Shown here one piece after another: positions 57,501 to 64,000 of a DNA stretch of 64,000 nucleotides. The DNA lies in NCBI RefSeq assembly GCF_036416795.1, contig NZ_CP143867.1, positions 3,960,001 through 4,024,000 of the forward strand, read 5' to 3'. The notes under the pieces are model-generated. The model made no database searches. It was given only the letters and a program-made list of their open reading frames with translations, and was not told the origin of the DNA. The position numbers and the translations under genes were made by a program. The DNA is from Bacteroides sp. MSB163. GTDB taxonomy: Bacteria; Bacteroidota; Bacteroidia; Bacteroidales; Bacteroidaceae. How positions within the stretch are numbered: the first letter of the stretch is position 1; each line of letters starts with the position of its first letter.

Positions 57501-60357
57501 TACGACCGGACAAGACAACATTTTTCCATTCTTCTATCAAGTCGGTATTACCACCCATTTCCAATAACGTTTTATTCAGATATGGGATGGATAGAAGCCG
57601 GTTACATATCTTGCCCATCCAGTTGATCCCATTCCAATTATCAGGTATCGAGATTTCCAGACTATTTGAAAGCAACTTTCTGTTAGCGGTAATCGAAGTG
57701 AATAAATTTATAAAGCGCCTGATTCCGGCTTGTAGTTTCTGAGAGCTTTCTATGGAAGTATCGTATGGTTCCAGTCCCTTTAACGGGTGGTCTTGCGGAT
57801 GCCCTGTTATCTGAAAAACTGTATCCAGTTCTTGGATCTTTTCGTAAAAGTCTGCCAGTTGATTCTTGGTGATGGGGGGCAACAGAGAAAAGTCGATAGA
57901 CAATTCATCTCCCTGTATTGATAAATAGTTTGTAATGCAATCGTAGAGAGAGAAACCGGAAGCATGGGGGTGATGCAATGCTTCCATATAATCGATTAAT
58001 TTCTTTCTACGCTCAAATAATTGCTTTGAAGTGCTTTCAAACTCGGCTGGAGACTGGATGTGAATGACTTCTATAGCTTTCTGAAGCTGAGCTAAAAAGT
58101 GGGATTTAGTGACTTTATTGGAATGTAGTTCCAGACAGAACGGATCTAATCCTATCTTGGTCAGACGGTTTTGTACAACAGAAAGTGCCGCCATTTTTTC
58201 TGCTACAAACAGCACACGTTTTCCTTTGTACAGGGCATTGGCTATCATATTAGTAATGGTCTGCGATTTGCCGGTTCCCGGAGGGCCATGCAATATGAAG
58301 CTCTTTCCTTCTCCTGATTCAATGACGGCTTCCAGCTGCGAAGAATCAACATCAACAGGAATGGCAAAATGGATAGGTTCAAGATTTCTGTCTATTTCTC
58401 TGGCGTCAATCTCCGGAACCGTATCCTGCCATTGAATACGATTTTCCATCAGACTGGCTATAATGGCATTCTCTTTCAACTTGTCTGCATTGGTATGAAT
58501 ATCGTTCCACATGACAAACTTGTTGAATGAGAATAACCCCAACATGGATTCTTCCACTACATCCCAACCTTTCATATTACGGATGCAGGTGCGAATTGTA
58601 GCGAATATCTTTTTTACGTCTACGCCACTATCATCTTTTGGCAACGGATTCAATCCGGAAAGATTAACGCTGAATTGTTGTTTCAATAGTTCGACGAGCG
58701 TTATATTCAATATAATTTCTTCGTCTCTGGTGCGAATGATATATCCGCTTGAGCCTCCACGACGCACAATATCTACCGGTAATAGCAAGATAGGAGCAAA
58801 GCGTGGTTTCACACTCTTAGAAGACTCGTACCACTTCAAGATTCCTAAAACGAGGAATAATGAATTGGCACCATTTTCTTCAATGGCGGTTCGCGATGTA
58901 CGGTATACAAATTTGAGTGAGTTTTGTAGTTCGCTTTCTGTCAGATAAGAACGGAGTTTTTTGTTTCTCAGCTCGCTGATTACTAATTCTTCCAAATTCT
59001 CTTTCCATAAAGAAGAATCATAGAGCCCTGTCTCACCCGGTTCTATTTTACTTTTAGCGGGATTGGATAATATCTGGTAGTTTTCTCCAGCTTGCAGATG
59101 ATCTTCCAGATGATCAATTTCGAAAGATATGAATGGTATAACTCTTCTGCCAAGCCGGATGTTGATCAGATTATTGCGTAGAGAAAAGTCCAGTAGTTTT
59201 CTTTCCCAAATGATTTGCTTGGTTATTTCATCTTTGCTGTCCTCCAGTTTTATTTCATACCGGTCCAGTTGGTGTATTCTTTGGGTTACATTCTCATGTT
59301 CTATTCCACTGTTTTCTATTTGCCATTCACCGTTATGATTTATGCGTTGTGGCAATGGACGGATTTTATCCAGTCTGCACCTATATACATCAATAAACAG
59401 CTCGAATCTGTTTTCTTCTTTGAGTTCTCTCTGAGCCATTGTAGCAGCTTCTTCAAATGAAATGTTTTGGGAAGATGCCAGTGCGGTTGTCTCTACTAAT
59501 ACAATGTCGCTGATACCATTTGCACTCCCTTTGAGTAGAAAAGAAGCATCATCGCCTACGGTTTGATGATAAATATCTTCTGTAAGCCATGCACCTACCA
59601 ATATATGTCCTTTCAACAAGACTAAAAGAGGATGAATGCCATTGGCTTCCAGACAGGAAGCATAGAGTAAAGTTAGGTCTATACATGTACCTAGTTTACT
59701 GGTGAGTACATTATCTACCAAGCGGATACGCTGCCCCGAAGTTTCAAAGCTGGCTGGAACCGTAGAATATATTAAAGACTCAGACCGGAGAGCTTCATAA
59801 ATAGCAGCTACCTGTGCACGTACTCGGTTGGGGTCCTGTGTCTGATATTCGTCTAAGGCAGAGTTTCCGGTCCACTTTTCGAGGAATTGTGAGGCTTTTA
59901 CGCTTATTCTTGAAAGTATGGGATGATTGGGAGTAACAAATGTAGCTAAGAGTTCGGGCATAATCCTGGAACCGGTCCACTGATCGTATGCCATCAGTTT
60001 GATGGGAAATGTTTGCTGATGGGCTATCTCACCGGAAATCGTAATAACCAGATGAAAGATAGTATCGATGCCTTCTGTCAATTCGATTAATTTTCCACTT
60101 TCAGGTGATATTTCCAGGTTGTTGATTTGAATGTTCTGTCCGTGCGGAATGACTTCGAGAATACTCTCTGAGTGCTTAATAAGTTCTCCATCTATTGAAA
60201 CTTTGATATTGTTCCAATCGACTTCATCACTGTTCATGAGTTCGCAGAAATTGCATGAAGGCACATGGTTGTGTATCATTGCATAATTGATGCATGGCAG
60301 GTATTCCAGGTGGATTGTTCCATTGAAGGTGCCTGTAATTGTGTTGTCGTTTCCCAT
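54565..60357 (-). CDS. giant transglutaminase-like / DUF4011 / SF1 helicase / endonuclease / DUF3320 protein
   Basis: 1930 residues from ATG 60357. A TTG at 60417 falls inside the -7 box (complement of 60415-60422), so I reject it. Domains in order (my numbering): beta-rich Ig-like domain (about 1-125); transglutaminase-like domain with Cys225 (LGTCIDLTLLYAS), His251 (LLKGHILVGAWL) and Glu289 (LVETT); DUF4011-like region from about 380 (WERKLLDFSLRNNLINIRLG); SF1 helicase with Walker A HGPPGTGKSQT (690-700), Walker B FDEASQM (about 1320), GDPKQMPPTSFF, WHYRSKHESLIAFSN and ENVQGDERD ... RRLNVAVSRAR; Vsr/MTES_1575-like endonuclease (GRSNFKVDLAIV about 1636, ILCDG about 1660); DUF3320 at the C-terminus. 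This resembles helicase-nuclease subunits of phage-defence systems such as Hhe (family knowledge). Function here is an inference. Confidence 0.85.
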   Translation of the reverse strand: MGNDNTITGTFNGTIHLEYLPCINYAMIHNHVPSCNFCELMNSDEVDWNNIKVSIDGELIKHSESILEVIPHGQNIQINNLEISPESGKLIELTEGIDTIFHLVITISGEIAHQQTFPIKLMAYDQWTGSRIMPELLATFVTPNHPILSRISVKASQFLEKWTGNSALDEYQTQDPNRVRAQVAAIYEALRSESLIYSTVPASFETSGQRIRLVDNVLTSKLGTCIDLTLLYASCLEANGIHPLLVLLKGHILVGAWLTEDIYHQTVGDDASFLLKGSANGISDIVLVETTALASSQNISFEEAATMAQRELKEENRFELFIDVYRCRLDKIRPLPQRINHNGEWQIENSGIEHENVTQRIHQLDRYEIKLEDSKDEITKQIIWERKLLDFSLRNNLINIRLGRRVIPFISFEIDHLEDHLQAGENYQILSNPAKSKIEPGETGLYDSSLWKENLEELVISELRNKKLRSYLTESELQNSLKFVYRTSRTAIEENGANSLFLVLGILKWYESSKSVKPRFAPILLLPVDIVRRGGSSGYIIRTRDEEIILNITLVELLKQQFSVNLSGLNPLPKDDSGVDVKKIFATIRTCIRNMKGWDVVEESMLGLFSFNKFVMWNDIHTNADKLKENAIIASLMENRIQWQDTVPEIDAREIDRNLEPIHFAIPVDVDSSQLEAVIESGEGKSFILHGPPGTGKSQTITNMIANALYKGKRVLFVAEKMAALSVVQNRLTKIGLDPFCLELHSNKVTKSHFLAQLQKAIEVIHIQSPAEFESTSKQLFERRKKLIDYMEALHHPHASGFSLYDCITNYLSIQGDELSIDFSLLPPITKNQLADFYEKIQELDTVFQITGHPQDHPLKGLEPYDTSIESSQKLQAGIRRFINLFTSITANRKLLSNSLEISIPDNWNGINWMGKICNRLLSIPYLNKTLLEMGGNTDLIEEWKNVVLSGRKRDQLQTELGKDYAPQILEENAFALQQEWKAIELKWFLPKFFARRSYLKKLRLYNTSLQAVQIPSLLEKLNAYQKNNKIIQEQSSELSSSFGFLGRKNKEKWDDIDSILKSLPTIYNTLSEYAVIVQQPFAEVLNQFANKISIDWNAFQQSNENTFRQLIDTSNELNTVLNEIKGLCNIQLPDNNLEMKLPVLLNTWLTHFNKIKDWGQWCIRKRELESLHLTVVIDYITDKHKSGSEASDAYMKGIYHQLALKTIDADETLRLFNGLLFEEMISKYKQLTVDFQELSKKELYCKLAAKIPSLTMEAASSSEIGILKRNISNGGRGTSIRRIIDQIPTLLPKLCPCMLMSPISVAQYIDLNTEKFDLVIFDEASQMPTSEAVGAIARGNALVVVGDPKQMPPTSFFSSSQVDEEEAEFDDMESILDDCISLSIPSRYLTWHYRSKHESLIAFSNSQYYNGKLYTFPSVDDRISKVRLVQVDGTYDKGRTRSNHAEAEAIVKEILNRLRTSEVPEKSIGVVSFSQVQQNLIEDMLIEELNKYPELEEKAFQSNEPIFIKNLENVQGDERDIILFSIGYGPDRNGNVSMNFGPLNNQGGERRLNVAVSRARYEMIIFSTLRSEQIDLKRTKSKGVEGLKRFLEFAERGTSPIPAIQLQNLQQSNLIALIAQELTQRGYKVDTLVGRSNFKVDLAIVNPLQPDTYILGILCDGKNYYETKTTRDREIVQPNVLQMLRWNVMRVWSVDWFEHKEHVVERIIKKLEDLKNTKVEEQPPLPTENNVLKTFSIENEPVVELVNNREREYIFADLPNIGYSTDIDTVMASSYQVKKQLQQIVKIEQPITNTLLYKKILRIWNLTRVTTRLQVFIDSLLEDAYKDPLSGDTIIYWEDKEKAKDCDFYRINSKRDILDIPILEVMSAARYAIEQQISMPTEDLKRLTSQLLGFSRKGNNLDMVTEHTIQLLIDKGIFSHANGMVSMNN

Positions 60358-60598
60358 TGTTGTTATAGAATTTAACTGATAAAAGAGGTGATCCCATAAT
60401 ATCATTCCCGGATTCAAAGTTATAAATATAATGCTAATAATCTATACTTTATTTATAATTTAGTGAGATATTTGTCGCCTATTTAGTTCAAAAAGGATTC
60501 ACCCTATTGTCCATTGTGCTGATTTTTGTGATATTTGCAACGCTTTAGAACAAAAATCACTGTTGAATTGTTTAATAACTGACAAATTTTATATCTAT

Positions 60599-62464
60599 AT
60601 GTATATTACTCTCATTGTTTTATTCCTTTCTGCGATATTCTTTATGAGTGGCAAAGTGCGTTCGGATTTGGTGGCGCTTTGTGCTTTGGTGTTACTAATT
60701 ATATTCGGTATTCTAACTCCGGAGGAAGCATTGACCGGTTTCTCCAATTCCGTCGTGATCATGATGATAGGATTGTTCGTTGTGGGCGGTGCCATTTTTC
60801 AGACGGGTTTGGCAAAGATGATCAGTAGTCGTATCCTGAAGTTGGCCGGTGATAGCGAATTAAAGCTTTTCATTCTTATTGTACTGGTGACTGCCTTCAT
60901 CGGCGCTTTTGTCAGCAATACCGGAACGGTAGCTTTGATGCTTCCTATTGTTGTCAGTATGGCTATGGGAACGCAGATCAATGTCAGTCGCCTGCTGATG
61001 CCGCTTGCATTTGCCAGTAGTATGGGAGGTATGATGACACTTATCGGTACACCGCCGAACCTTGTAATTCAGGAAGCACTGACTTCTGCTGGATATACGC
61101 CCCTTACTTTTTTCTCGTTTACTCCTGTCGGACTGGTTTGTGTGGCTGTCGGATTGGTGGTACTGATTCCATTGAGCAAAATTTTTCTGACCAAGAAAGG
61201 CGATAAGGACCGTAAGGGCAAAAAGAATAAATCACTGAAAGAGCTGGCAGGAGAGTACCAACTGTTCCAGAACTTGTGTCGGGTACGAGTGGAGAGTAGA
61301 TCACCTTTAACAGGAAAGACCATACAGGAACTGGGTATTCCACAGCGTTATAATGTGGGTATAATGGAGGTTCGCCGTCAGTCATCTTCTTCGCGCCGTC
61401 ATTTCTTTAAGACGATGAGTCAGGAAATGGCTGCTGCTGATACCATTATTCAGGAGAATGATATTCTGTATGTACTGGGTGATTTTACGAATGTGGAGCG
61501 CTTTGCAGAAGAAAATACATTGAAGTTACTGGATACGCATGATGCAGAAGGCGCCGTAGAATCAAAGAGTGATGAACTTGAATTCACAGAAATCGGTATT
61601 GCTGAGATTGTATTGATGCCTGCTTCTAACCTGGTCAATAAGCCGGTAAAGGATTCTGGTTTCAGAGAGAAATATGGGGTGAATATTCTGGGTATCCAAC
61701 GCAAACGTCAGTATATCCTGAAGAATCTGAAGGATGAAAAGATGCATTCGGGGGATGTGCTGTTGGTGCAAGGGACATGGGAGAATATAGCGCGTTTGAG
61801 TGAAGATCCCTCTGATTGGGTAGTACTCGGACAACCGCTTGCTGAGGCTGCCAAAGTAACCTTGAATCATAAAGCACCTGTTGCCGCCATTATCATGTTG
61901 GGAATGGTGGTAATGATGATGTTCGATTTCATCCCTGTCGTTCCGGTAACGGCAGTAATGATTGCAGGTTTGCTGATGGTGCTTACCGGCTGTTTCCGAA
62001 ATGTGGAAGCGGCATATAAAACTATTAACTGGGAAAGTATTGTTCTGATTGCCGCTATGTTGCCTATGTCGTTGGCGCTGGAAAAGACCGGAGCTTCCGA
62101 ATTGGTGTCCCAATCGCTGGTAAACGGGCTAGGTAGTTACGGACCTTATGTGTTATTAGCAGGTATTTATTTCACCACTTCGCTGATGACTATGTTTATT
62201 AGTAATACGGCTACGGCAGTACTTCTTGCACCGATTGCGCTTCAGTCTGCCATACAGTTGGATTTGAGTCCGTATCCATTCCTATTTGCCGTAACCGTGG
62301 CAGCCAGTATGTGTTTTGCTTCTCCGTTTTCAACTCCGCCCAATGCATTGGTGATGCCTGCAGGACGTTATACATTCATGGATTATGTTAAAGTAGGTTT
62401 GCCTTTACAGATAATTATGGGAATTGTGATGATCTTTGTGCTCCCGTTATTGTTCCCGTTTTAA
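60599..62464 (+). CDS. SLC13-family permease with TrkA-C domains
   Basis: 621 residues from ATG 60599, chosen over a TTG at 60563. About 12 membrane segments in two halves (VLFLSAIFFMSGKV, MMIGLFVVGGAIFQTGL; IIMLGMVVMMMFDFIPVVPV) with the transport motifs SNTGTVALMLPI and ISNTATAVLLAPI. Between them lie two RCK_C/TrkA-C domains (about 210-400), regulatory modules. It probably transports a dicarboxylate, citrate or sulfate with Na+; substrate not predicted. Confidence 0.9.
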   Translation: MYITLIVLFLSAIFFMSGKVRSDLVALCALVLLIIFGILTPEEALTGFSNSVVIMMIGLFVVGGAIFQTGLAKMISSRILKLAGDSELKLFILIVLVTAFIGAFVSNTGTVALMLPIVVSMAMGTQINVSRLLMPLAFASSMGGMMTLIGTPPNLVIQEALTSAGYTPLTFFSFTPVGLVCVAVGLVVLIPLSKIFLTKKGDKDRKGKKNKSLKELAGEYQLFQNLCRVRVESRSPLTGKTIQELGIPQRYNVGIMEVRRQSSSSRRHFFKTMSQEMAAADTIIQENDILYVLGDFTNVERFAEENTLKLLDTHDAEGAVESKSDELEFTEIGIAEIVLMPASNLVNKPVKDSGFREKYGVNILGIQRKRQYILKNLKDEKMHSGDVLLVQGTWENIARLSEDPSDWVVLGQPLAEAAKVTLNHKAPVAAIIMLGMVVMMMFDFIPVVPVTAVMIAGLLMVLTGCFRNVEAAYKTINWESIVLIAAMLPMSLALEKTGASELVSQSLVNGLGSYGPYVLLAGIYFTTSLMTMFISNTATAVLLAPIALQSAIQLDLSPYPFLFAVTVAASMCFASPFSTPPNALVMPAGRYTFMDYVKVGLPLQIIMGIVMIFVLPLLFPF

Positions 62465-62485
62465 AATAACTAAAGTATAAGATCG

Positions 62486-63025
62486 ATGAAAGTAGTAAAT
62501 AGTTTGATTTTTATCCTGTTTGCCCTTTGCTGTTTATCGGGCAAAGCACAGGAAGCAGCTGCCGATAGCACCGGCTACATTGTAAGAGTAGGGGAGATGG
62601 CTCCCAACTTTACCATTACCCTGACAGACGGTAAGAAAGTTACCCTTTCCGAACTTCGTGGAAAGGTAGTGATGTTACAGTTCACCGCCAGTTGGTGTGG
62701 TGTATGCCGCAAGGAAATGCCTTTTATCGAAAAGGATATCTGGCTGAAACACAAAGATAATTCTGCATTTGCTCTTATTGGTATAGATCGTGATGAGTCG
62801 TTGGACAAAGTGATTGCATTCGGCAAGTCGACTGGCGTTACTTATCCTTTGGGATTGGATCCCGGTGCGGATATCTTTGCCAAATATGCACTTCGTAATG
62901 CCGGCATTACCCGCAATGTACTGATTGATAAAGACGGACGCATTGTGATGCTGACCCGCTTGTACAATGAGGAGGAATTTGCCGCATTAACGAAGAAGAT
63001 AGATGAAATGCTGGCAAAGAAATAA
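62486..63025 (+). CDS. TlpA-like thioredoxin-family protein
   Basis: 179 residues with a signal peptide (ends GKAQEA). The thioredoxin fold has the redox motif WCGVC (about residues 70-74), preceded by LRGKVVMLQFTAS and followed by PFIEKDIW. Such periplasmic proteins reduce disulfides or act in cytochrome or envelope assembly. It starts 21 bp after the permease, so co-transcription is likely. Confidence 0.9.
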   Translation: MKVVNSLIFILFALCCLSGKAQEAAADSTGYIVRVGEMAPNFTITLTDGKKVTLSELRGKVVMLQFTASWCGVCRKEMPFIEKDIWLKHKDNSAFALIGIDRDESLDKVIAFGKSTGVTYPLGLDPGADIFAKYALRNAGITRNVLIDKDGRIVMLTRLYNEEEFAALTKKIDEMLAKK

Positions 63026-63041
63026 TAAACAGAAAGTCCGG

Positions 63042-63064
63042 GTTGACCTTATTTCAAGGTCAAC
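63042..63064. terminator. hairpin between convergent genes
   Basis: GTTGACCTT (63042-63050) and AAGGTCAAC (63056-63064), 9-bp perfect stem with 5-nt loop. It overlaps the methyltransferase stop codon (63049-63051). No long T run on either side, so weak as an intrinsic terminator. Confidence 0.45.
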
Positions 63065-63789
63065 TTGGCTAAATAATCGTAGTGCTTTCCCTCTTTTACC
63101 AACTCTGCTTGGAAACCATTTTCGGCTGCATAAAGACTGAGTGTCTGGAAATCAATGTAAAGCCAGTCGAATGACTCTCCCAGAATATCCTTATATTGCA
63201 TCTGGAAGTCTATTTCTCCATAATAGTCACCTGCCAGATCGATCACAAAACTTCCGTCTTCTTCCTCAAACAGATAGCGCAGATCACTGGAGTCCATAAA
63301 GATGCAGCCGCTGGGTTGTAGCAGTTGCTTCATTCTTTTGAAGAAGGCAGGCAGGTTCTCCAACTTACCGATGATTCCAGAACCGTTCATTAACATTAAT
63401 ATTGTGTCGTATGTCTCTTGGAAATGTTCATCGAACAGATTGAGTAATGTGGCATGCCGTACACTGCGTTGTTGCATCACTTCTACTGAAAGTGGTGAAA
63501 TATCAATGGCATGTACATCCTTGCCTGCTTCCTGCAAGGCAAGACTATGACAACCGCTTCCGGCTCCCACATCCAGAATCTTTCCCGTAGCCAGTTGCAG
63601 GGCGGTACGTTCCAGAAGAGGCATCTGCTTTTTCATGCGAAAAAGTTCCTTTACCGGAATTTCATCCTCGTCGAATTGTGAGGAGAAGACCCGTAGCCGT
63701 TCGGCCTTGTTTTGTTTATAATAATCGGCAATAGCAGCACCCATCGGGTCCTTATCAGCAGAAAGCAGTGTAGTGTTCATTCTATTCAA
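63049..63789 (-). CDS. class I SAM-dependent methyltransferase
   Basis: 246 residues. The Rossmann-fold methyltransferase motif I is ILDVGAGSGCHSLALQE (about 73-89), followed by VHAIDISPLSVEVM (motif II) and YDTILMLMNGSGIIG (motif III/post). Substrate unknown. Convergent with the TlpA gene. Its reverse-strand -7 box is at 63807-63814. Confidence 0.88.
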   Translation of the reverse strand: MNRMNTTLLSADKDPMGAAIADYYKQNKAERLRVFSSQFDEDEIPVKELFRMKKQMPLLERTALQLATGKILDVGAGSGCHSLALQEAGKDVHAIDISPLSVEVMQQRSVRHATLLNLFDEHFQETYDTILMLMNGSGIIGKLENLPAFFKRMKQLLQPSGCIFMDSSDLRYLFEEEDGSFVIDLAGDYYGEIDFQMQYKDILGESFDWLYIDFQTLSLYAAENGFQAELVKEGKHYDYLAKLTLK

Positions 63790-63890
63790 TCTTTAAAAGT
63801 TGTCCGCAAAGATACGAAAAATGCAGGCTATTGGTAGAAAAAAACTATCTTTGTGTCGGCTTATAAATGTAATAGTAATAGAAACCGAAT

Positions 63891-64000
63891 ATGAGTATAG
63901 AAGATGCAATAATGGGCGGTATCGTCTTTAAAGGAAAGAAAGACAAACCCAAAGAAGATGGAAAGGTGAAAACTAAAGCCAAGAAGAAATCGTATATTAC
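63891..64000 (+). CDS. hypothetical protein, 3'-truncated by window edge
   Basis: ATG 63891 starts MSIEDAIMGGIVFKGKKDK, then a Lys-rich stretch; the gene continues beyond the window. It has a -7 box TATCTTTG (63846-63853). I do not recognise it from 36 residues. Confidence 0.6.
   Translation, partial: MSIEDAIMGGIVFKGKKDKPKEDGKVKTKAKKKSYI

Noticed and set aside
1..64000. CRISPR array, rRNA genes, complete insertion sequence or prophage
   Set aside because: I looked for spaced direct repeats, rRNA motifs and transposase genes with terminal repeats. Only the short tandem arrays at 27459 and 47856 (no spacers), the Rpn-type nuclease and the lone recombinase were found.

Overview
The window is Bacteroidales chromosomal DNA, most likely from a gut Bacteroides. 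The support is: about 42-45% G+C, the Bacteroidetes promoter style (TTTG, 19-21 bp, TAnnTTTG) in front of many genes, almost no Shine-Dalgarno sites, a FeoA-FeoB fusion, Rho with a long Asn/Pro/Lys-rich insertion, a CblA-like class A beta-lactamase, and several membrane-spanning regulators with periplasmic TPR sensors. The species cannot be fixed from this sequence.

Layout. 1-7828: the 3' part of a TonB-dependent receptor gene, a DUF4876 lipoprotein and a DUF6850-type outer-membrane barrel, apparently one operon, followed by a dicluster ferredoxin and a TPR-AraC membrane regulator with their own promoter, and a lipoprotein flavin reductase. 8001-13117: fabH, a glutamine synthetase, a VOC protein, a membrane MutS-like ATPase and a small YtxH-like protein. 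13118-16144: a plastic zone with dispersed repeats, a tyrosine recombinase, a 24-bp perfect inverted repeat enclosing 277 bp with an outward-facing promoter, a small gene that this promoter would drive after inversion, and two broken genes (an unidentified membrane-protein remnant and an arginase with its middle deleted). 16171-20215: Nudix hydrolase and beta-lactamase (overlapping), a LuxR-type regulator, a sugar O-acetyltransferase, a DUF1349 protein and an orphan antitoxin-like protein. 20441-26389: a heavy-metal P-type ATPase, a Fur-family regulator and a TPR-AraC protein in a tight operon, then a PAS histidine kinase.

26366-30784: pentapeptide-repeat protein, HU-like protein with a 22-bp tandem array in its leader, an Rpn-type nuclease, a B12-binding radical SAM protein and a small unknown. 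31094-36076: TolC-HlyD-MFS tripartite efflux operon plus an AraC regulator. 36148-46000: tRNA-His, CapA-like protein, folD, ffh, two overlapping TPR sensor kinases (one with a degenerate ATPase domain) and rho. 46285-48559: an EFR1 flavodoxin-ferredoxin, then a decayed two-component/PAP2 locus with a second 22-bp array. 48576-52732: tilS and the feoAB-feoC iron uptake operon. 52785-60357: tRNA-Cys followed by accessory genes, namely a Fic protein lacking its catalytic His, a secreted 20-residue-repeat protein, and a giant transglutaminase-like/DUF4011/SF1 helicase/endonuclease/DUF3320 protein resembling phage-defence helicase-nucleases. 60599-64000: SLC13 permease, TlpA-like thioredoxin, a methyltransferase and the start of one more gene.

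The two most interesting items are the recombinase with its adjacent invertible promoter (13647-15246), which looks like a complete phase-variation switch, and the giant helicase-nuclease locus after tRNA-Cys (52785-60417). All functions are read from sequence motifs and family knowledge; no search was run.
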